Shown piece by piece: positions 9,544 to 19,795 of a stretch of 64,000 nucleotides of DNA; position 1 is the first letter of the stretch, and every line of letters begins with the position of its first letter. Where the stretch lies: NCBI RefSeq assembly GCF_012395815.1, contig NZ_JAAZQQ010000006.1:124001-188000 (forward strand), in the 5' to 3' direction. The position numbers and the translations under genes are program-made. The DNA is from Roseicyclus persicicus (GTDB lineage Bacteria > Pseudomonadota > Alphaproteobacteria > Rhodobacterales > Rhodobacteraceae). The notes beneath the pieces were generated by a model, which was given only the letters and a program-made list of their open reading frames with translations, had not been told where the DNA came from and made no database searches.

Positions 9544-11889
9544 TCAATGCAGCTGCCGGCGCACGGTCTCGGTCAGGTCGCTGAGCGAGAAGGGCTTGGG
9601 CAGGAACACCGAGTTCGGGATGCCGATCGAGCCGTCCTCGAGCTGATCCTCGGCATAGCCCGAGACGAACACGACCTTGACGTCCGGCCGCATCTCCAGC
9701 GCCCGGCGCACCCAGGACGGGCCGTCCATGCCCGGCATCACCACGTCGGTCAGGAACAGGTCGATCTCGAGCGAGGCGTCGCCCAGCCGCTCCAGCGCCT
9801 CCTCGGCGCAGGCGGCCTCGATCACAGTGTAGCCCCGGAGCCGCAGCGCGCGCGCCGCGAAGGCCCGCACCGGCGCCTCGTCCTCCACCAGCAGGACCAC
9901 GCCCTGCGGCCTCGCGCCCGGCGCGGCGTCGGTCGCGGCCGCGGGGGCCGAGCCGTCGGCGGCGGCCTCGGCCTCGGGGGCGGCGTCATGGGCGGGGACG
10001 TAGATGGTGAAGGTGGACCCCACCCCCACCACGCTGTCCACGAAAATGTAGCCGCCGGTCTGCTTGACGATCCCGTAGGCCATGCTGAGCCCGAGCCCGG
10101 TGCCCTCGCCCACGCGCTTGGTGGTGAAGAAGGGCTCGAAGATCCGCGACAGCTTGTCGGGCGGGATGCCGTGGCCCTGGTCGCGCACGCGGATGGTGAC
10201 GTAGCGGCCCGGCGGCACCTCGGCGCGGTCGCGGAACAGCGGCTCGGCCAGCGTGACCATCCGGGTCTCGACCCGGATCTCGCCGCCCTCGGGCATGGCG
10301 TCGCGCGCGTTGACGACGAGGTTCATGATCACCTGGTCCAGCTGCCGGCGGTCGGCGCGGATCGGCAGCAGCGCGGGGTCGTGGCTCAGGGCGAGGGTGA
10401 TCCGCTCGCCCACGAGCCGGTTCAGCAGATGCATCAGCTCGCCCATCGAGTCGCGCAGATCGAGGATCTCGGGCTCCAGCGTCTGCTTGCGCGAGAAGGC
10501 CAGCAGCTGCCCCACCAGCGAGGCCGCGCGGTTGGCGTTCTGGTTGATCTGCGCAAGGTCGGCGTAATCCGGGTCGCCCTGGTCGTGGCGCAGCATCAGC
10601 AGGTCGCAATGCCCGCTGATGGCGGTCAGCAGGTTGTTGAAGTCATGCGCGATCCCGCCCGCCAGCTCGCCGATGGCCTGCATCTTCTGGCTCTGGACGA
10701 ACTGCTGTTCCAGCGTCTTCAGCTCGGTCGCGTCGTGCAGCACGGCCAGCAGCGACGGGCCGGTGCCGTCGGTGATGCGGCTGAGCGAGATCTGCAGGAA
10801 CACCTCGGTCTCGCGGCGACGCGCGCGGACGACCTCGGGGCGGTTGGGGATGCGCTCGGCCAGCGTGTCCATCACCCAGTCGTTCACCGGCCGGCCGAGC
10901 CCCTCGACGAACTGCGACAGCGGCCCGGCGGCGTCGCGCGGGATGCCGAGCAGCGTCTGGGCGTGCCGGTTGGAGGCCAGCAGCCGCCCGTCCGGCCCGA
11001 TGTGCAGGAGCGCCACCGGCAGCGCCTCGAAGGCGCGGGCGGCGACCGAGGCGGCCGGCGGTTCGGCCAGCCCCGGCACGGCATAGACCTCGCGCCGCCC
11101 GTCGCGGGCGGTGACGACGACGGGGATCACCTCGATCGGGCCGTCGCCGGACAGCAGCCGCGCGCGCCGCCCCGGCACCACCGGCAGCTCGCCGAACACC
11201 TCCTCCATCGCGGTGGCGCGGCGGCCGAGCACGTCGCGCATCGCCGCGTTCATCGACAGGATGGTGTCGGAGTGGCTGACCACCATCATCGGCAGGCTGA
11301 TGCCCTCGCCGGCGTGGTGGGCGGCCGCGGTCTGGTCGTCGACGCGCCAGAAGATCCCCTCGGCCAGCCGGTGCGCGGTCAGCCGCACGGCGCCGCGGGG
11401 GGTCAGCACCGTCTCGTGTGCGATGCGGCGGCGCTCCAGCGCGGTCTCGTGGCGGAACACCACGGCGGCGGCGTTGGGCAGCAGCCCGGCGATGGCGCGG
11501 GCCATCGGCTGCCCGTCCTGGGGGCCGAACCGCCGACGCGCGGCGGCGTTGGCGGCGACGATCGCGCCGCCCGCCTCGGTGCAGAAACAGGCCGAGGGGT
11601 CGTGTTCCATGAGCCTCAGCGCCGCCCGCAGGTCGCCGCGCGCCCGGCGCCGGCGCACCAGGCCGCGCGCCACCGACAGAGCCGCCGCCGAGAACGCCCC
11701 GCCGGTCACCGCCCAGAGCGCGATACCCGGCCCCGTGCCGCCCACGGCCAGCGCCCCCAGCATGGCGGACAGGCCGAAGATCACCAGCGCCAGCGGCTGC
11801 ACGGGAAGGCGGGATCCGGGGATCAGACGCCGGGAAACATCCGCCTCGTTGGTCAACTGGACCCCCCACATGGTCGCCAGGCCCGGCAT
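9544..11889 (-). CDS. cckA: Hybrid sensor histidine kinase CckA
   Basis: 781 residues from ATG 11889. Order: two N-terminal hydrophobic segments (about residues 30-75), PAS-like regions, a HisKA domain with [11 protein letters not shown] (phospho-accepting His about 415), an HATPase domain ([37 protein letters not shown]), and a C-terminal receiver with [13 protein letters not shown]. This is the CckA layout; CckA phosphorylates ChpT and then CtrA, controlling cell cycle or, in Rhodobacterales, motility and gene-transfer-agent traits. The open frame extends to a GTG at 11952, but a perfect CtrA box (11919-11933) lies in that extension, so the ATG at 11889 (or 11871) is preferred. Confidence 0.93.
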   Translation of the reverse strand: MPGLATMWGVQLTNEADVSRRLIPGSRLPVQPLALVIFGLSAMLGALAVGGTGPGIALWAVTGGAFSAAALSVARGLVRRRRARGDLRAALRLMEHDPSACFCTEAGGAIVAANAAARRRFGPQDGQPMARAIAGLLPNAAAVVFRHETALERRRIAHETVLTPRGAVRLTAHRLAEGIFWRVDDQTAAAHHAGEGISLPMMVVSHSDTILSMNAAMRDVLGRRATAMEEVFGELPVVPGRRARLLSGDGPIEVIPVVVTARDGRREVYAVPGLAEPPAASVAARAFEALPVALLHIGPDGRLLASNRHAQTLLGIPRDAAGPLSQFVEGLGRPVNDWVMDTLAERIPNRPEVVRARRRETEVFLQISLSRITDGTGPSLLAVLHDATELKTLEQQFVQSQKMQAIGELAGGIAHDFNNLLTAISGHCDLLMLRHDQGDPDYADLAQINQNANRAASLVGQLLAFSRKQTLEPEILDLRDSMGELMHLLNRLVGERITLALSHDPALLPIRADRRQLDQVIMNLVVNARDAMPEGGEIRVETRMVTLAEPLFRDRAEVPPGRYVTIRVRDQGHGIPPDKLSRIFEPFFTTKRVGEGTGLGLSMAYGIVKQTGGYIFVDSVVGVGSTFTIYVPAHDAAPEAEAAADGSAPAAATDAAPGARPQGVVLLVEDEAPVRAFAARALRLRGYTVIEAACAEEALERLGDASLEIDLFLTDVVMPGMDGPSWVRRALEMRPDVKVVFVSGYAEDQLEDGSIGIPNSVFLPKPFSLSDLTETVRRQLH

Positions 11890-11918
11890 GGGCCGCCGCT
11901 GGTGTAGCCTCCGAATGG

Positions 11919-11933
11919 TTAAATGATACTTAA
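11919..11933 (-). promoter_or_regulatory. Full CtrA-binding site upstream of cckA
   Basis: On the minus strand TTAAGTATCATTTAAC fits the CtrA consensus TTAA-N7-TTAA(C) exactly. It lies 30-44 bp before the preferred cckA start and stands out as an A/T-rich patch in very GC-rich DNA. CtrA is the downstream target of the CckA phosphorelay, so the site suggests feedback on cckA. Confidence 0.8.
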
Positions 11934-11967
11934 GACGGCCGCGCCGCGCCACGAAAGAGGCGCGCGG

Positions 11968-13125
11968 TCAGGGCGCGCGCAGCACCGCGTGGAAGAACCC
12001 GTCCGAGGCGGTGAGCGGGGTCTCCGCCCCCTGCCCCTCCGGCGTCCAGCCCGGATGCGCCGCGAGAAAGCGCGCGACCTGGTCCTCGTTCTCGGGCCGG
12101 AACAGCGAGCAGGTCATGTAGACCAGCCGCCCGCCCGGTGCGACCAGCCGGGCCGCCTTGCGCAGGATCGCCGCCTGCGTCTCCTGCAGCGCGGACAGCC
12201 GCTCGGGCATCAGCCGCCACTTCGCCTCGGGGTCGCGCCGCCAGGTGCCCGAGCCGGAACAGGGCACGTCGCACAGCACCGCGTCGAAGGGCGCCGCGCC
12301 TGCCAGCCCCGCGCCCGGCAGGTCCGTCACCGTCACCCCGGCGCGCGCGGCCCGCGGGGCGAGGTCGGCCATCCGCCGGGGTTCGGCGTCATGGGCGAAG
12401 ACCCGGGCCTCGGTCAGGTCGGCCAGCGCCAGCGCCTTGCCGCCGCCGCCCGCGCAGTAGTCGAGGATGCGGCCCGCCGGCCAGTCCACCGCCGCGACGG
12501 CGCGCTGCACCGACAGGTCCTGCGGCTCGACCCAGCCGTCGGCAAAGGCGGCCGCGGCCTTGACCCGGCGCGCCCCGGATGTGACCTCCAGCGCCGTCGC
12601 CGCGCGCGGGTCGGGCACCGCCTCGACCCCGTCCTCGGCCAGCCGGGCCGCCGCCTGCGCGACCGTCGCGCGGCGCCGGTTGACCCGCAGGAACAGCGGC
12701 GCGCGATGGCGGAACCCCTCCAGCAGGGCCGGCAACCCGTCGCCCACCCGCGCCTCCAGCATCGGCAGCGTCCAGCCCGGCACGTCCAGCCGCGGGTCGG
12801 GCGCCGGCCCTTCCGCCTGCGCCTCCCCGGCCGTCAGCGGCGCCGGCGCATGGCCCTCGCCGGTAAAGACCGCCGCCGGGTCCGCGCCCTGCAGCCGCAC
12901 CAGCCCCAGCATCAGCGCCCGACCCGTCCCGCCCCCGCCGAGCACCGCGCAGCTGCCCTTGGCGCGCAGCACGTCGTAGACATGGTCCCGCACCGCCGCC
13001 CGGTCCTTGGACCCGGCATAGCGCGCCCCCCGGCCCCAGTTGGTCAGCGCCTGTTCGGCCGGCACCCCGGACAGCCACGCGTCGAGCACGCCGATGGCCG
13101 CCCCGACGCGCGCCGCCGGGGTCAC
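11968..13125 (-). CDS. RsmB/NOP-family RNA (cytosine-5) methyltransferase
   Basis: 385 residues. The N-terminal half resembles the NusB-like helical domain of RsmB proteins. The C-terminal half is a SAM methyltransferase with YCAGGGGKALALA (SAM site), DVPCSGSGTWRRDPEAKW (motif IV cysteine) and YMTCSLFRPENEDQV (motif VI, catalytic cysteine). It probably makes m5C in 16S rRNA; exact target position unproven. It lies downstream of guaB and ends 16 bp before the longest cckA frame, all on the minus strand. Confidence 0.92.
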   Translation of the reverse strand: MTPAARVGAAIGVLDAWLSGVPAEQALTNWGRGARYAGSKDRAAVRDHVYDVLRAKGSCAVLGGGGTGRALMLGLVRLQGADPAAVFTGEGHAPAPLTAGEAQAEGPAPDPRLDVPGWTLPMLEARVGDGLPALLEGFRHRAPLFLRVNRRRATVAQAAARLAEDGVEAVPDPRAATALEVTSGARRVKAAAAFADGWVEPQDLSVQRAVAAVDWPAGRILDYCAGGGGKALALADLTEARVFAHDAEPRRMADLAPRAARAGVTVTDLPGAGLAGAAPFDAVLCDVPCSGSGTWRRDPEAKWRLMPERLSALQETQAAILRKAARLVAPGGRLVYMTCSLFRPENEDQVARFLAAHPGWTPEGQGAETPLTASDGFFHAVLRAP

Positions 13126-13156
13126 GGGATCACCTCAAGATCACCCCGCATCGCCT

Positions 13157-14650
<1,494 letters not shown>

Positions 14651-14692
14651 TCATGGGGCGCGGGGAAGGGAAAGACCGAAATCCGGGGCGCT

Positions 14693-15409
14693 TCAGCCGC
14701 GGAATCCCGTCGCCACGACGAACTTTTCCGAACTGTCCGACCGGCTCGCCGGCGGCTTCACGTTGGCCACCTTGTCGAAGCGCTGCTTCAGGAGCGTCTG
14801 CAGGCTGCCCTCGGCGCCCCCCGCCAGCACCTTGGCCACGAAGGTGCCCCCCTCCTCCAGCACGTCGAAGGCCAGCTCCGCCGCCGCCTCGCAGAGCGCC
14901 ACGATCCGCAGGTGGTCCGTCGCCTTGTGTCCCGAGGAGGCCGCCGCCATGTCGCTCATCACCACGTCCGCCTTGCCGCCGAGCCAGCCCTTCACCGTCT
15001 CGTCCGCGCCGTCCTCCATGAAATCCAGCACATGCAGCTCGGCTCCCGCGATCGGCTCCACCTCCTGCAGGTCCACGCCGATGATCCGGCCCACCGGCTT
15101 GCCCGGCTTCTCCCCCAGCGCGTTGATCCGCGGCACCGCCACCTGGCACCACCCCCCCGGCGCGCAGCCGAGGTCGACCACCCGCGCCCCCGGCACGAGG
15201 AAGCGGAACTTGTCGTCAAGCTCCATGATCTTGTACGCGGCGCGCCCGCGATACCCCTCGCGCCGCGCGCGCTGGACATAGGGGTCGTTCAGCTGCCGCT
15301 CCAGCCACAGGGTGGAGCTCAGCTTGCGCCCGCGCGCGGTCTTGACCTTCGCCCGCAGCTCGCGCTGCCCGCGCCCGCTGCCCGACTTGCCGCTCGGCCC
15401 CTTCACCAT
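14693..15409 (-). CDS. rlmE: 23S rRNA 2'-O-methyltransferase RlmE (FtsJ/RrmJ)
   Basis: 238 residues from ATG 15409. It methylates U2552 of 23S rRNA in the 50S subunit. [13 protein letters not shown] holds the first catalytic lysine, [15 protein letters not shown] is the SAM motif, VVMSDMAA the catalytic aspartate, and [12 protein letters not shown] the second lysine. The N-terminus is basic with G/S/R-rich residues, normal for alphaproteobacteria. The frame can extend to a TTG at 15445, but those codons fall in the repeat element 15430-15565, so the later ATG is better. Confidence 0.95.
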   Translation of the reverse strand: MVKGPSGKSGSGRGQRELRAKVKTARGRKLSSTLWLERQLNDPYVQRARREGYRGRAAYKIMELDDKFRFLVPGARVVDLGCAPGGWCQVAVPRINALGEKPGKPVGRIIGVDLQEVEPIAGAELHVLDFMEDGADETVKGWLGGKADVVMSDMAAASSGHKATDHLRIVALCEAAAELAFDVLEEGGTFVAKVLAGGAEGSLQTLLKQRFDKVANVKPPASRSDSSEKFVVATGFRG

Positions 15410-15429
15410 CCCCGTCTCCGCGCCCCTGG

Positions 15430-15565
15430 CTTCATCTTTCCCCAAATACGCACGGCGGCACGCAAGGGAAAGGGCCAGCGCCCGGATCGGCGCGCCTCGC
15501 CCGCCAAGGGGCCCGCGCCGCGCACCGCGGCGCGCCCCCGGCGACGGCGCAGCCGGCGCAACCCC
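15430..15565 (-). repeat. Composite hairpin element, copy G2
   Basis: Same plan as the copy at 2827-2957. The TCTTTCCCCAAATACGC end is at 15430-15452, and the CCCCCGGCGA-hairpin-GCGCAACCCC end finishes at 15565. The central hairpin here is CGCGCCGCG / CGCGGCGCG with loop CAC (15514-15534), different in sequence from copies G1 and G3 but again perfect with a 3-nt loop. It lies between acuI (stop 15576) and rlmE (start 15409). On the minus strand the GGGGAAAGATG of the element could start a ten-codon open frame that ends in TGA overlapping the rlmE start codon region. Confidence 0.8.
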
Positions 15566-15575
15566 AGCGCTGCGA

Positions 15576-16568
15576 TCAGGCGCGCACGTCGACGACCACG
15601 CGCCCCCGCACCTGCCCCTTGAGGATCGCGGCGCCCAGACCCGGCAGGTCCGCCAGCCCCGCGGGCTCGACCATCGCCTCGAGCTTCTCCATCGGCAGGT
15701 CGCGCGCGATCCGCTCCCAGGCCCGGACGCGGGCGTCGTAGGGCTGCATCACGCTGTCGATGCCCAGCAGGTTCACGCCCCGCAGCAGGAACGGGATCAC
15801 CGTCGCCGGCAGGGCCGCGCCGCCCGCAAGCCCCACCGCCGCGACGGAGGCGCCGTATTTCATCTGCCCCAGCACGCGGGCCAGCATCGCGCCGCCCACG
15901 GCATCGACGCAGCCCGCCCAGGTCTCGGCCTCGAGCGGCCGCTTGACCGTCTCGGCCAGCTCCTCCCGCGCGACGATGCGCGCGGCACCCAGGCCCTTCA
16001 GGTAGCCCTCCTGCTCGGGCCGCCCGGTGACGGCCGCCACCTCGTAGCCGAGATGCGCCAGGATCGCGGTCGCCACCGACCCCACGCCGCCCGCGGCACC
16101 GGTGACCAGAACCTCGCCGTTCGAAGGGGTTAGTCCGTGATCCTCAAGCGCCATCACCGCCAGCATCGCGGTGAAGCCCGCCGTGCCCACGGCCATCGCC
16201 GCCCGCGTCGTCAGCCCCCCGGGCAGCGGCACCAGCCAGTCGGCCTTGACGCGCGCCTTCTCGGCGTAGCCGCCCCAGTGCACCTCGCCCACGCGCCAGC
16301 CGGTCAGCACCACCTTGTCGCCGGGGCTGTAGCGCGGATCGTCCGACGCCTCGACCGTGCCGGCAAAGTCGATTCCGGGCACATGCGGGTAGCTTCGCAC
16401 CAAGCCGCCGCCCGGCCCGAGGCAGAGCCCGTCCTTGTAGTTCACGGTGGAATACTCGACGGCGACCGTCACGTCGCCCGCGGGCAGCCGGTCCTCGCTC
16501 AGCGTCTGCACGGCGCCGTGCGTCTTGCCGTCCTCGTCCTTCTCCACCACCAGCGCGCGGAATGCCAT
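15576..16568 (-). CDS. acuI: Acrylyl-CoA reductase AcuI (YhdH-type MDR)
   Basis: 330 residues of the medium-chain dehydrogenase/reductase superfamily without zinc ligands. [16 protein letters not shown] and [13 protein letters not shown] open the catalytic domain; [17 protein letters not shown] is the NADPH-binding loop. AcuI reduces toxic acryloyl-CoA to propionyl-CoA in DMSP and 3-hydroxypropionate metabolism. It lies 54 bp downstream of dmdA on the same strand, the pairing known in Ruegeria pomeroyi and other roseobacters, which strongly supports AcuI rather than a generic quinone reductase. Confidence 0.93.
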   Translation of the reverse strand: MAFRALVVEKDEDGKTHGAVQTLSEDRLPAGDVTVAVEYSTVNYKDGLCLGPGGGLVRSYPHVPGIDFAGTVEASDDPRYSPGDKVVLTGWRVGEVHWGGYAEKARVKADWLVPLPGGLTTRAAMAVGTAGFTAMLAVMALEDHGLTPSNGEVLVTGAAGGVGSVATAILAHLGYEVAAVTGRPEQEGYLKGLGAARIVAREELAETVKRPLEAETWAGCVDAVGGAMLARVLGQMKYGASVAAVGLAGGAALPATVIPFLLRGVNLLGIDSVMQPYDARVRAWERIARDLPMEKLEAMVEPAGLADLPGLGAAILKGQVRGRVVVDVRA

Positions 16569-16622
16569 GTCGTTTCCCCTTCTTCCTGCGTCACGCGAAG
16601 ATCGCGCGACAAATCTTTGATA

Positions 16623-17726
16623 TCAGGCCCAGAACCCGTCGCGCACCCGCGCGGGCAGCGGCCCGTCCTGCGTGACCACGCTCAGCGCCGTGCCGGCGTC
16701 CCAATGGGTCATGCGCACCATCCCGATCGCCGCGCCGCAGCCGTGGTCGGGCGAAACGGCGGCCGAGGTCACCTGCCCCACGCGCCGGTCGCCGGCCATC
16801 AGCGGCCAGGCCCGGTCGCAGCGCGGCAGGGCGGTGGCGTCGATCTCGATCGCGCGGACCTGCTTCACCGGCCCCTCCTTGGCGACCCGCAGCAGCGCGT
16901 CGCGCCCGATGCAGCCGATCGCGGTGGCGGTGTTGCAGAAGCGCCCGAGCCCCGCCTCGTGCGGCGTGTTCTCGCGCGTCATGTCGTTGCCGTAGCTGAG
17001 CAGCCCGCCCTCGATCCGCTCGATGGCGTTGGGGCAGCCCGCCGCCACGTCGAGGTCGCGGCCCGCCTCCATCAGCGCGTGCCAGAGCGGCATGGCGATG
17101 TCGCCCCCCTCGACGTAGATCTCGAAGCCGCCCTGCTTGGAATAGCCCGACCGCGCGATCACCAGCGACCGGCCCTGGAAGTCGAAGATGCCGAAGCGGA
17201 AGAAGCGGATCGCCCGCACCCCGTCGCCGAACACCCGCGCCATCAGATCGTCGGACTTCGGCCCCTGCACGGCCAGCGGCGAGACGTCGGGCTCGTCGAT
17301 CAGCACGTCCAGCCGGTAGCCGTGGGCGATGCCCTTGACCCACAGCAACAGGTCACTGTCGGCGATGGAGATCCACCAGCGGTCCTCGGCCAGCTTGACC
17401 GCGACGGGGTCGTTCAGCATCCCCCCGGTCTCATCGACCATCGGCACGTAGTAGCACTGGCCGGGCAGCATCCCCCGCAGGTCGCGGGGCGTCAGCATCT
17501 GCACCAGCTTGCCCGCGTCGGGGCCGCGCACCTCGACCTGGCGCTCGCAGGCCACGTCCCAGACCTGCACCGCCGATTTCAGGTGGCGGTAGTCCTCCTC
17601 CATCGACCGGAACACGGTCGGCAGGAGCATGTGGTTGTAGACCGTGTAGGCCTTGACCCCCGCGGCCTCGACCCCGTCCGAGAAGGGCGTGCGCCGGATC
17701 CGGCGGGAGGGAGAAATCAGTGCCAT
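16623..17726 (-). CDS. dmdA: Dimethylsulfoniopropionate demethylase DmdA
   Basis: 367 residues, a GcvT-fold tetrahydrofolate enzyme that moves a methyl group from DMSP to THF, giving methylmercaptopropionate. The N-terminus ISPSRRIRRTPFSDG, then YNHMLLPTVFRS, VQVWDVACERQVE, and SYGNDMTRENTPHEAGLG agree with roseobacter DmdA as I recall it. Downstream acuI handles acryloyl-CoA. The start was set at ATG 17726; the longer frame upstream is low-complexity and overlaps DinB. It overlaps the DinB stop by 10 bp, so translation is probably coupled. A DmdA-like THF methyltransferase of other specificity cannot be fully excluded. Confidence 0.88.
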   Translation of the reverse strand: MALISPSRRIRRTPFSDGVEAAGVKAYTVYNHMLLPTVFRSMEEDYRHLKSAVQVWDVACERQVEVRGPDAGKLVQMLTPRDLRGMLPGQCYYVPMVDETGGMLNDPVAVKLAEDRWWISIADSDLLLWVKGIAHGYRLDVLIDEPDVSPLAVQGPKSDDLMARVFGDGVRAIRFFRFGIFDFQGRSLVIARSGYSKQGGFEIYVEGGDIAMPLWHALMEAGRDLDVAAGCPNAIERIEGGLLSYGNDMTRENTPHEAGLGRFCNTATAIGCIGRDALLRVAKEGPVKQVRAIEIDATALPRCDRAWPLMAGDRRVGQVTSAAVSPDHGCGAAIGMVRMTHWDAGTALSVVTQDGPLPARVRDGFWA

Positions 17727-18232
17727 TCCGGAACCTCGTCGGGCATGAAGGGCAGATCGGTGTCGTCGGGCCGCGCGCCCGCGGCGGTCAGCATGGCGTG
17801 GACCTGCCCGCGGTGGTGGGTCTGGTGGTTGAAGAAATGCACGACGCACAGGCCGTAGGGCTTGGCCATGTCACGGCCGAGGACGAAGGAATGCCAGCGC
17901 AGCTCGCCCGCCAGCTCCTCCTCCGTCACCATCCAGGCCCAGCCGGCGATGCGCGCGTCGAGCCTCGGGCGCTCGGCCCAGAGCGTCGCCCAGTCGTAGC
18001 GCGCCTCCGACCCCGCGATGCCGCCGCCCGGCCCCTCGCCGCCGTCGAAGCGCGCCATCCACATCAGGTCGCCCCACATCAGGTGGCTGAGCGTCGCCCG
18101 GATCGAGCCGAAGAAGGCGCCCCGGTCGGCCTCGCGCGCGGCGGCGTCCAGCGTGGCCGCGGCGTGGTAGAGCGACTGGTTCTGCCACGCGTTGTAGCGC
18201 GCCAGGGTCTGGCAGTAGGCGGGGGTGATCAT
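17717..18232 (-). CDS. DinB-family putative metal-dependent protein
   Basis: 171 residues. The DinB four-helix bundle is recognisable, with probable metal-binding histidines at residue 50 (ATLSHLMWGD) and in the FFNHQTHHRGQVH block. Members include thiol-dependent transferases and proteins of unknown role. It sits between DUF1326 (3-bp gap) and dmdA (10-bp overlap) on the same strand, so it belongs to the dmdA operon; whether it works in sulfur or C1 metabolism is only an inference. Confidence 0.9.
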   Translation of the reverse strand: MITPAYCQTLARYNAWQNQSLYHAAATLDAAAREADRGAFFGSIRATLSHLMWGDLMWMARFDGGEGPGGGIAGSEARYDWATLWAERPRLDARIAGWAWMVTEEELAGELRWHSFVLGRDMAKPYGLCVVHFFNHQTHHRGQVHAMLTAAGARPDDTDLPFMPDEVPEWH

Positions 18233-18235
18233 CGG

Positions 18236-18946
18236 TTACTTGCCCGAGCTGCCGGACCAGTCGATGGCGCAGATCTCCCCGGATTTGCCCGAAAGGTCCC
18301 AGACCCGGCCGAAATCGCGCACCTTGGACTTGAGCCCGCGGGCCGCGATCACGTCGGGGCCCATCCAGTAGCGGGTGTTGGTCATCACCACCGGCTCCTC
18401 GGGGTTGGCGCCCTCCAGCATCTCGATCTCGCCCTGGATCTTGCGGCCGACGTAGAGGCCCCGGCGGCGCCCGTCGCGGACGATCTCGACCCGCTCGCGC
18501 TCGGCGTGGATGATCTCGGACACCAGGATGGTGAACAGGCCCGTGGTGCCGCCGGCCGCGCCCGACAGGATCTGCAGCAGCCCGTTGTAGGCCTTGCCAC
18601 TGGCGCGGTCGTCGATGTAGGCGGCGACCTTCCAGTTGCCCTCGGCCATGCGGCCGGGGATCTCGACCATCAGGCCCACGTTCAGGCCCGACAGGCTTTC
18701 GCCCTCGTAGTGCCCCTCGTCGATGGCGATGGCCATCCACGCCTTGCAGCTGCCCTCGGTCGGCGGGTGCTTCCCGAGGCTGACCACGCAGGGGCAGAAC
18801 ACGGTGCAGTTGCAGTTGAGGAACAGCTCGCCCTTGATGGCCCAGTCGGTCGGGCGCATCTGGCGGCGCTTGGGGCTGTCCATGCGCTGGTCGATGCGCT
18901 GGCTGACCGGCAGGCGGTCGGCGTCGGGGCGGTGGCGTAGCGACAT
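18236..18946 (-). CDS. DUF1326 domain protein
   Basis: 236 residues. Near the N-terminus is the cysteine cluster NCNCTVFCPCVVSLG, typical of DUF1326; the rest is a beta-rich domain (GLMVEIPGRMAEGNWKVAAY, then LVSEIIHAERERVEIV). No signal peptide is evident. The cysteines suggest metal or thiol chemistry, but no reaction is known. The ATG at 18946 has GGAGGACCAGACCC upstream. It lies 14 bp after the DUF2182 gene; the DUF1326/DUF2182 pair is common in Rhodobacteraceae. Confidence 0.9.
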   Translation of the reverse strand: MSLRHRPDADRLPVSQRIDQRMDSPKRRQMRPTDWAIKGELFLNCNCTVFCPCVVSLGKHPPTEGSCKAWMAIAIDEGHYEGESLSGLNVGLMVEIPGRMAEGNWKVAAYIDDRASGKAYNGLLQILSGAAGGTTGLFTILVSEIIHAERERVEIVRDGRRRGLYVGRKIQGEIEMLEGANPEEPVVMTNTRYWMGPDVIAARGLKSKVRDFGRVWDLSGKSGEICAIDWSGSSGK

Positions 18947-18960
18947 GGGTCTGGTCCTCC

Positions 18961-19731
18961 CTAGGCTTGTCCCAAAAGCCCCGCGGCGAGGGTCAGGACA
19001 CCCGCGCCGATCAGGGCGAACCCCAGCGGCCGCGTGATCCGCGCGCCGATCTCGGGCAGTTTCTCGAGGGCCATCACCAGGGTCGCAAGCCCCATGAAGG
19101 CCAGGTTCATCACGCCGCCGACGAAGGCGAGCGCCATCAGCGCCCAGCAGCAGCCAAGGCAGGCGGCCCCGAGGCGCAGGCCGTTGCGCCACGCCCCCTC
19201 GCCCCAGTGCTGGACGAAAAAGGCCAGCGGCGCGCGGCACTGCGTGAGGCAGGCGTCCTTGAGCGCCGAGAACTGGTAGCCGCCCGCGAGGATCAGCAGC
19301 AGCCCCGACAGGACCGCCGACTGGCTGTCGCCGAAGACGGTCACGTAGCCCGCCTGGTAGAGCGCCAGTTGCAGCGCGGCGGCCAGCACGGAGAAGCCAA
19401 GCCAGACGGCCATGTAGCCCGCCAGCAGCCCCCCGAAGCGCCCGCCGCCCCGCGCCGACAGGTCGTCGTAGACCGCGAAGGCCGGCAGCGCGGTGGGCGC
19501 CATCATCGCCGCCGACATGATCGCCCACATGGCGGTCAGGCCCAGGAAACCGGCCGCGTCGGGCGTGGCCACGCACAGGCTGAGCAGGAGGTCGAGGCCG
19601 TAGACCGCCCCGAGGTCGCGCAGGTCGGCCGGCACCGCCATCGCGTAGAGCAGGCCCCAGCCGCCAAGGATCAGCGCGTAGAGCGCCAGCCAGTGCGGGC
19701 TCCCCATCGAGCGGATGCGCGCGGCGAGCAT
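18961..19731 (-). CDS. DUF2182 integral membrane protein
   Basis: 256 residues with six or seven hydrophobic helices. Motifs include MWAIMSAAMMAPTALPAF and a cysteine pair region GACLGCCWALMALAFVGGVMN (read in two parts, GAACLGCCWAL and MALAFVGGVMN), plus KDACLTQCRAPL. DUF2182 proteins are predicted metal-binding membrane proteins. The start at ATG 19731 has GGGAGGACGCCG upstream; the longer frame runs back through the GntR operator and start and is not credible. First gene of the operon that ends with dmdA-acuI, so its promoter probably drives all five genes. Confidence 0.9.
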   Translation of the reverse strand: MLAARIRSMGSPHWLALYALILGGWGLLYAMAVPADLRDLGAVYGLDLLLSLCVATPDAAGFLGLTAMWAIMSAAMMAPTALPAFAVYDDLSARGGGRFGGLLAGYMAVWLGFSVLAAALQLALYQAGYVTVFGDSQSAVLSGLLLILAGGYQFSALKDACLTQCRAPLAFFVQHWGEGAWRNGLRLGAACLGCCWALMALAFVGGVMNLAFMGLATLVMALEKLPEIGARITRPLGFALIGAGVLTLAAGLLGQA

Positions 19732-19757
19732 CGGCGTCCTCCCAAACGACTCTCCTC

Positions 19758-19786
19758 TTGCCAGGAGAATTGTCAGACTTTTAAAT
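19758..19786 (+). promoter_or_regulatory. Candidate promoter of the GntR gene
   Basis: TTGCCA (19758-19763), a 17-bp spacer and TTAAAT (19781-19786) resemble a sigma-70 promoter. The -10 lies in the centre of the GntR operator. Transcription would start near 19793, only about three bases before the ATG at 19796, implying an almost leaderless mRNA. Confidence 0.55.
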
Positions 19787-19795
19787 GTCTGACAA
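19770..19795. promoter_or_regulatory. GntR/FadR-type operator
   Basis: TTGTCAGAC and GTCTGACAA form a perfect 9-bp inverted repeat around an A/T-rich 8-bp centre. It ends exactly before the regulator's ATG and lies in the 64-bp gap between the divergent GntR and DUF2182 genes, so one bound repressor could control both the regulator and the dmdA operon. Confidence 0.85.

Noticed and set aside
16600-16625. Hairpin between dmdA and acuI as a processing signal
   Set aside because: AAGAT and ATCTT can pair across 10 bases, but the stem is short and of a size expected by chance in this gap.
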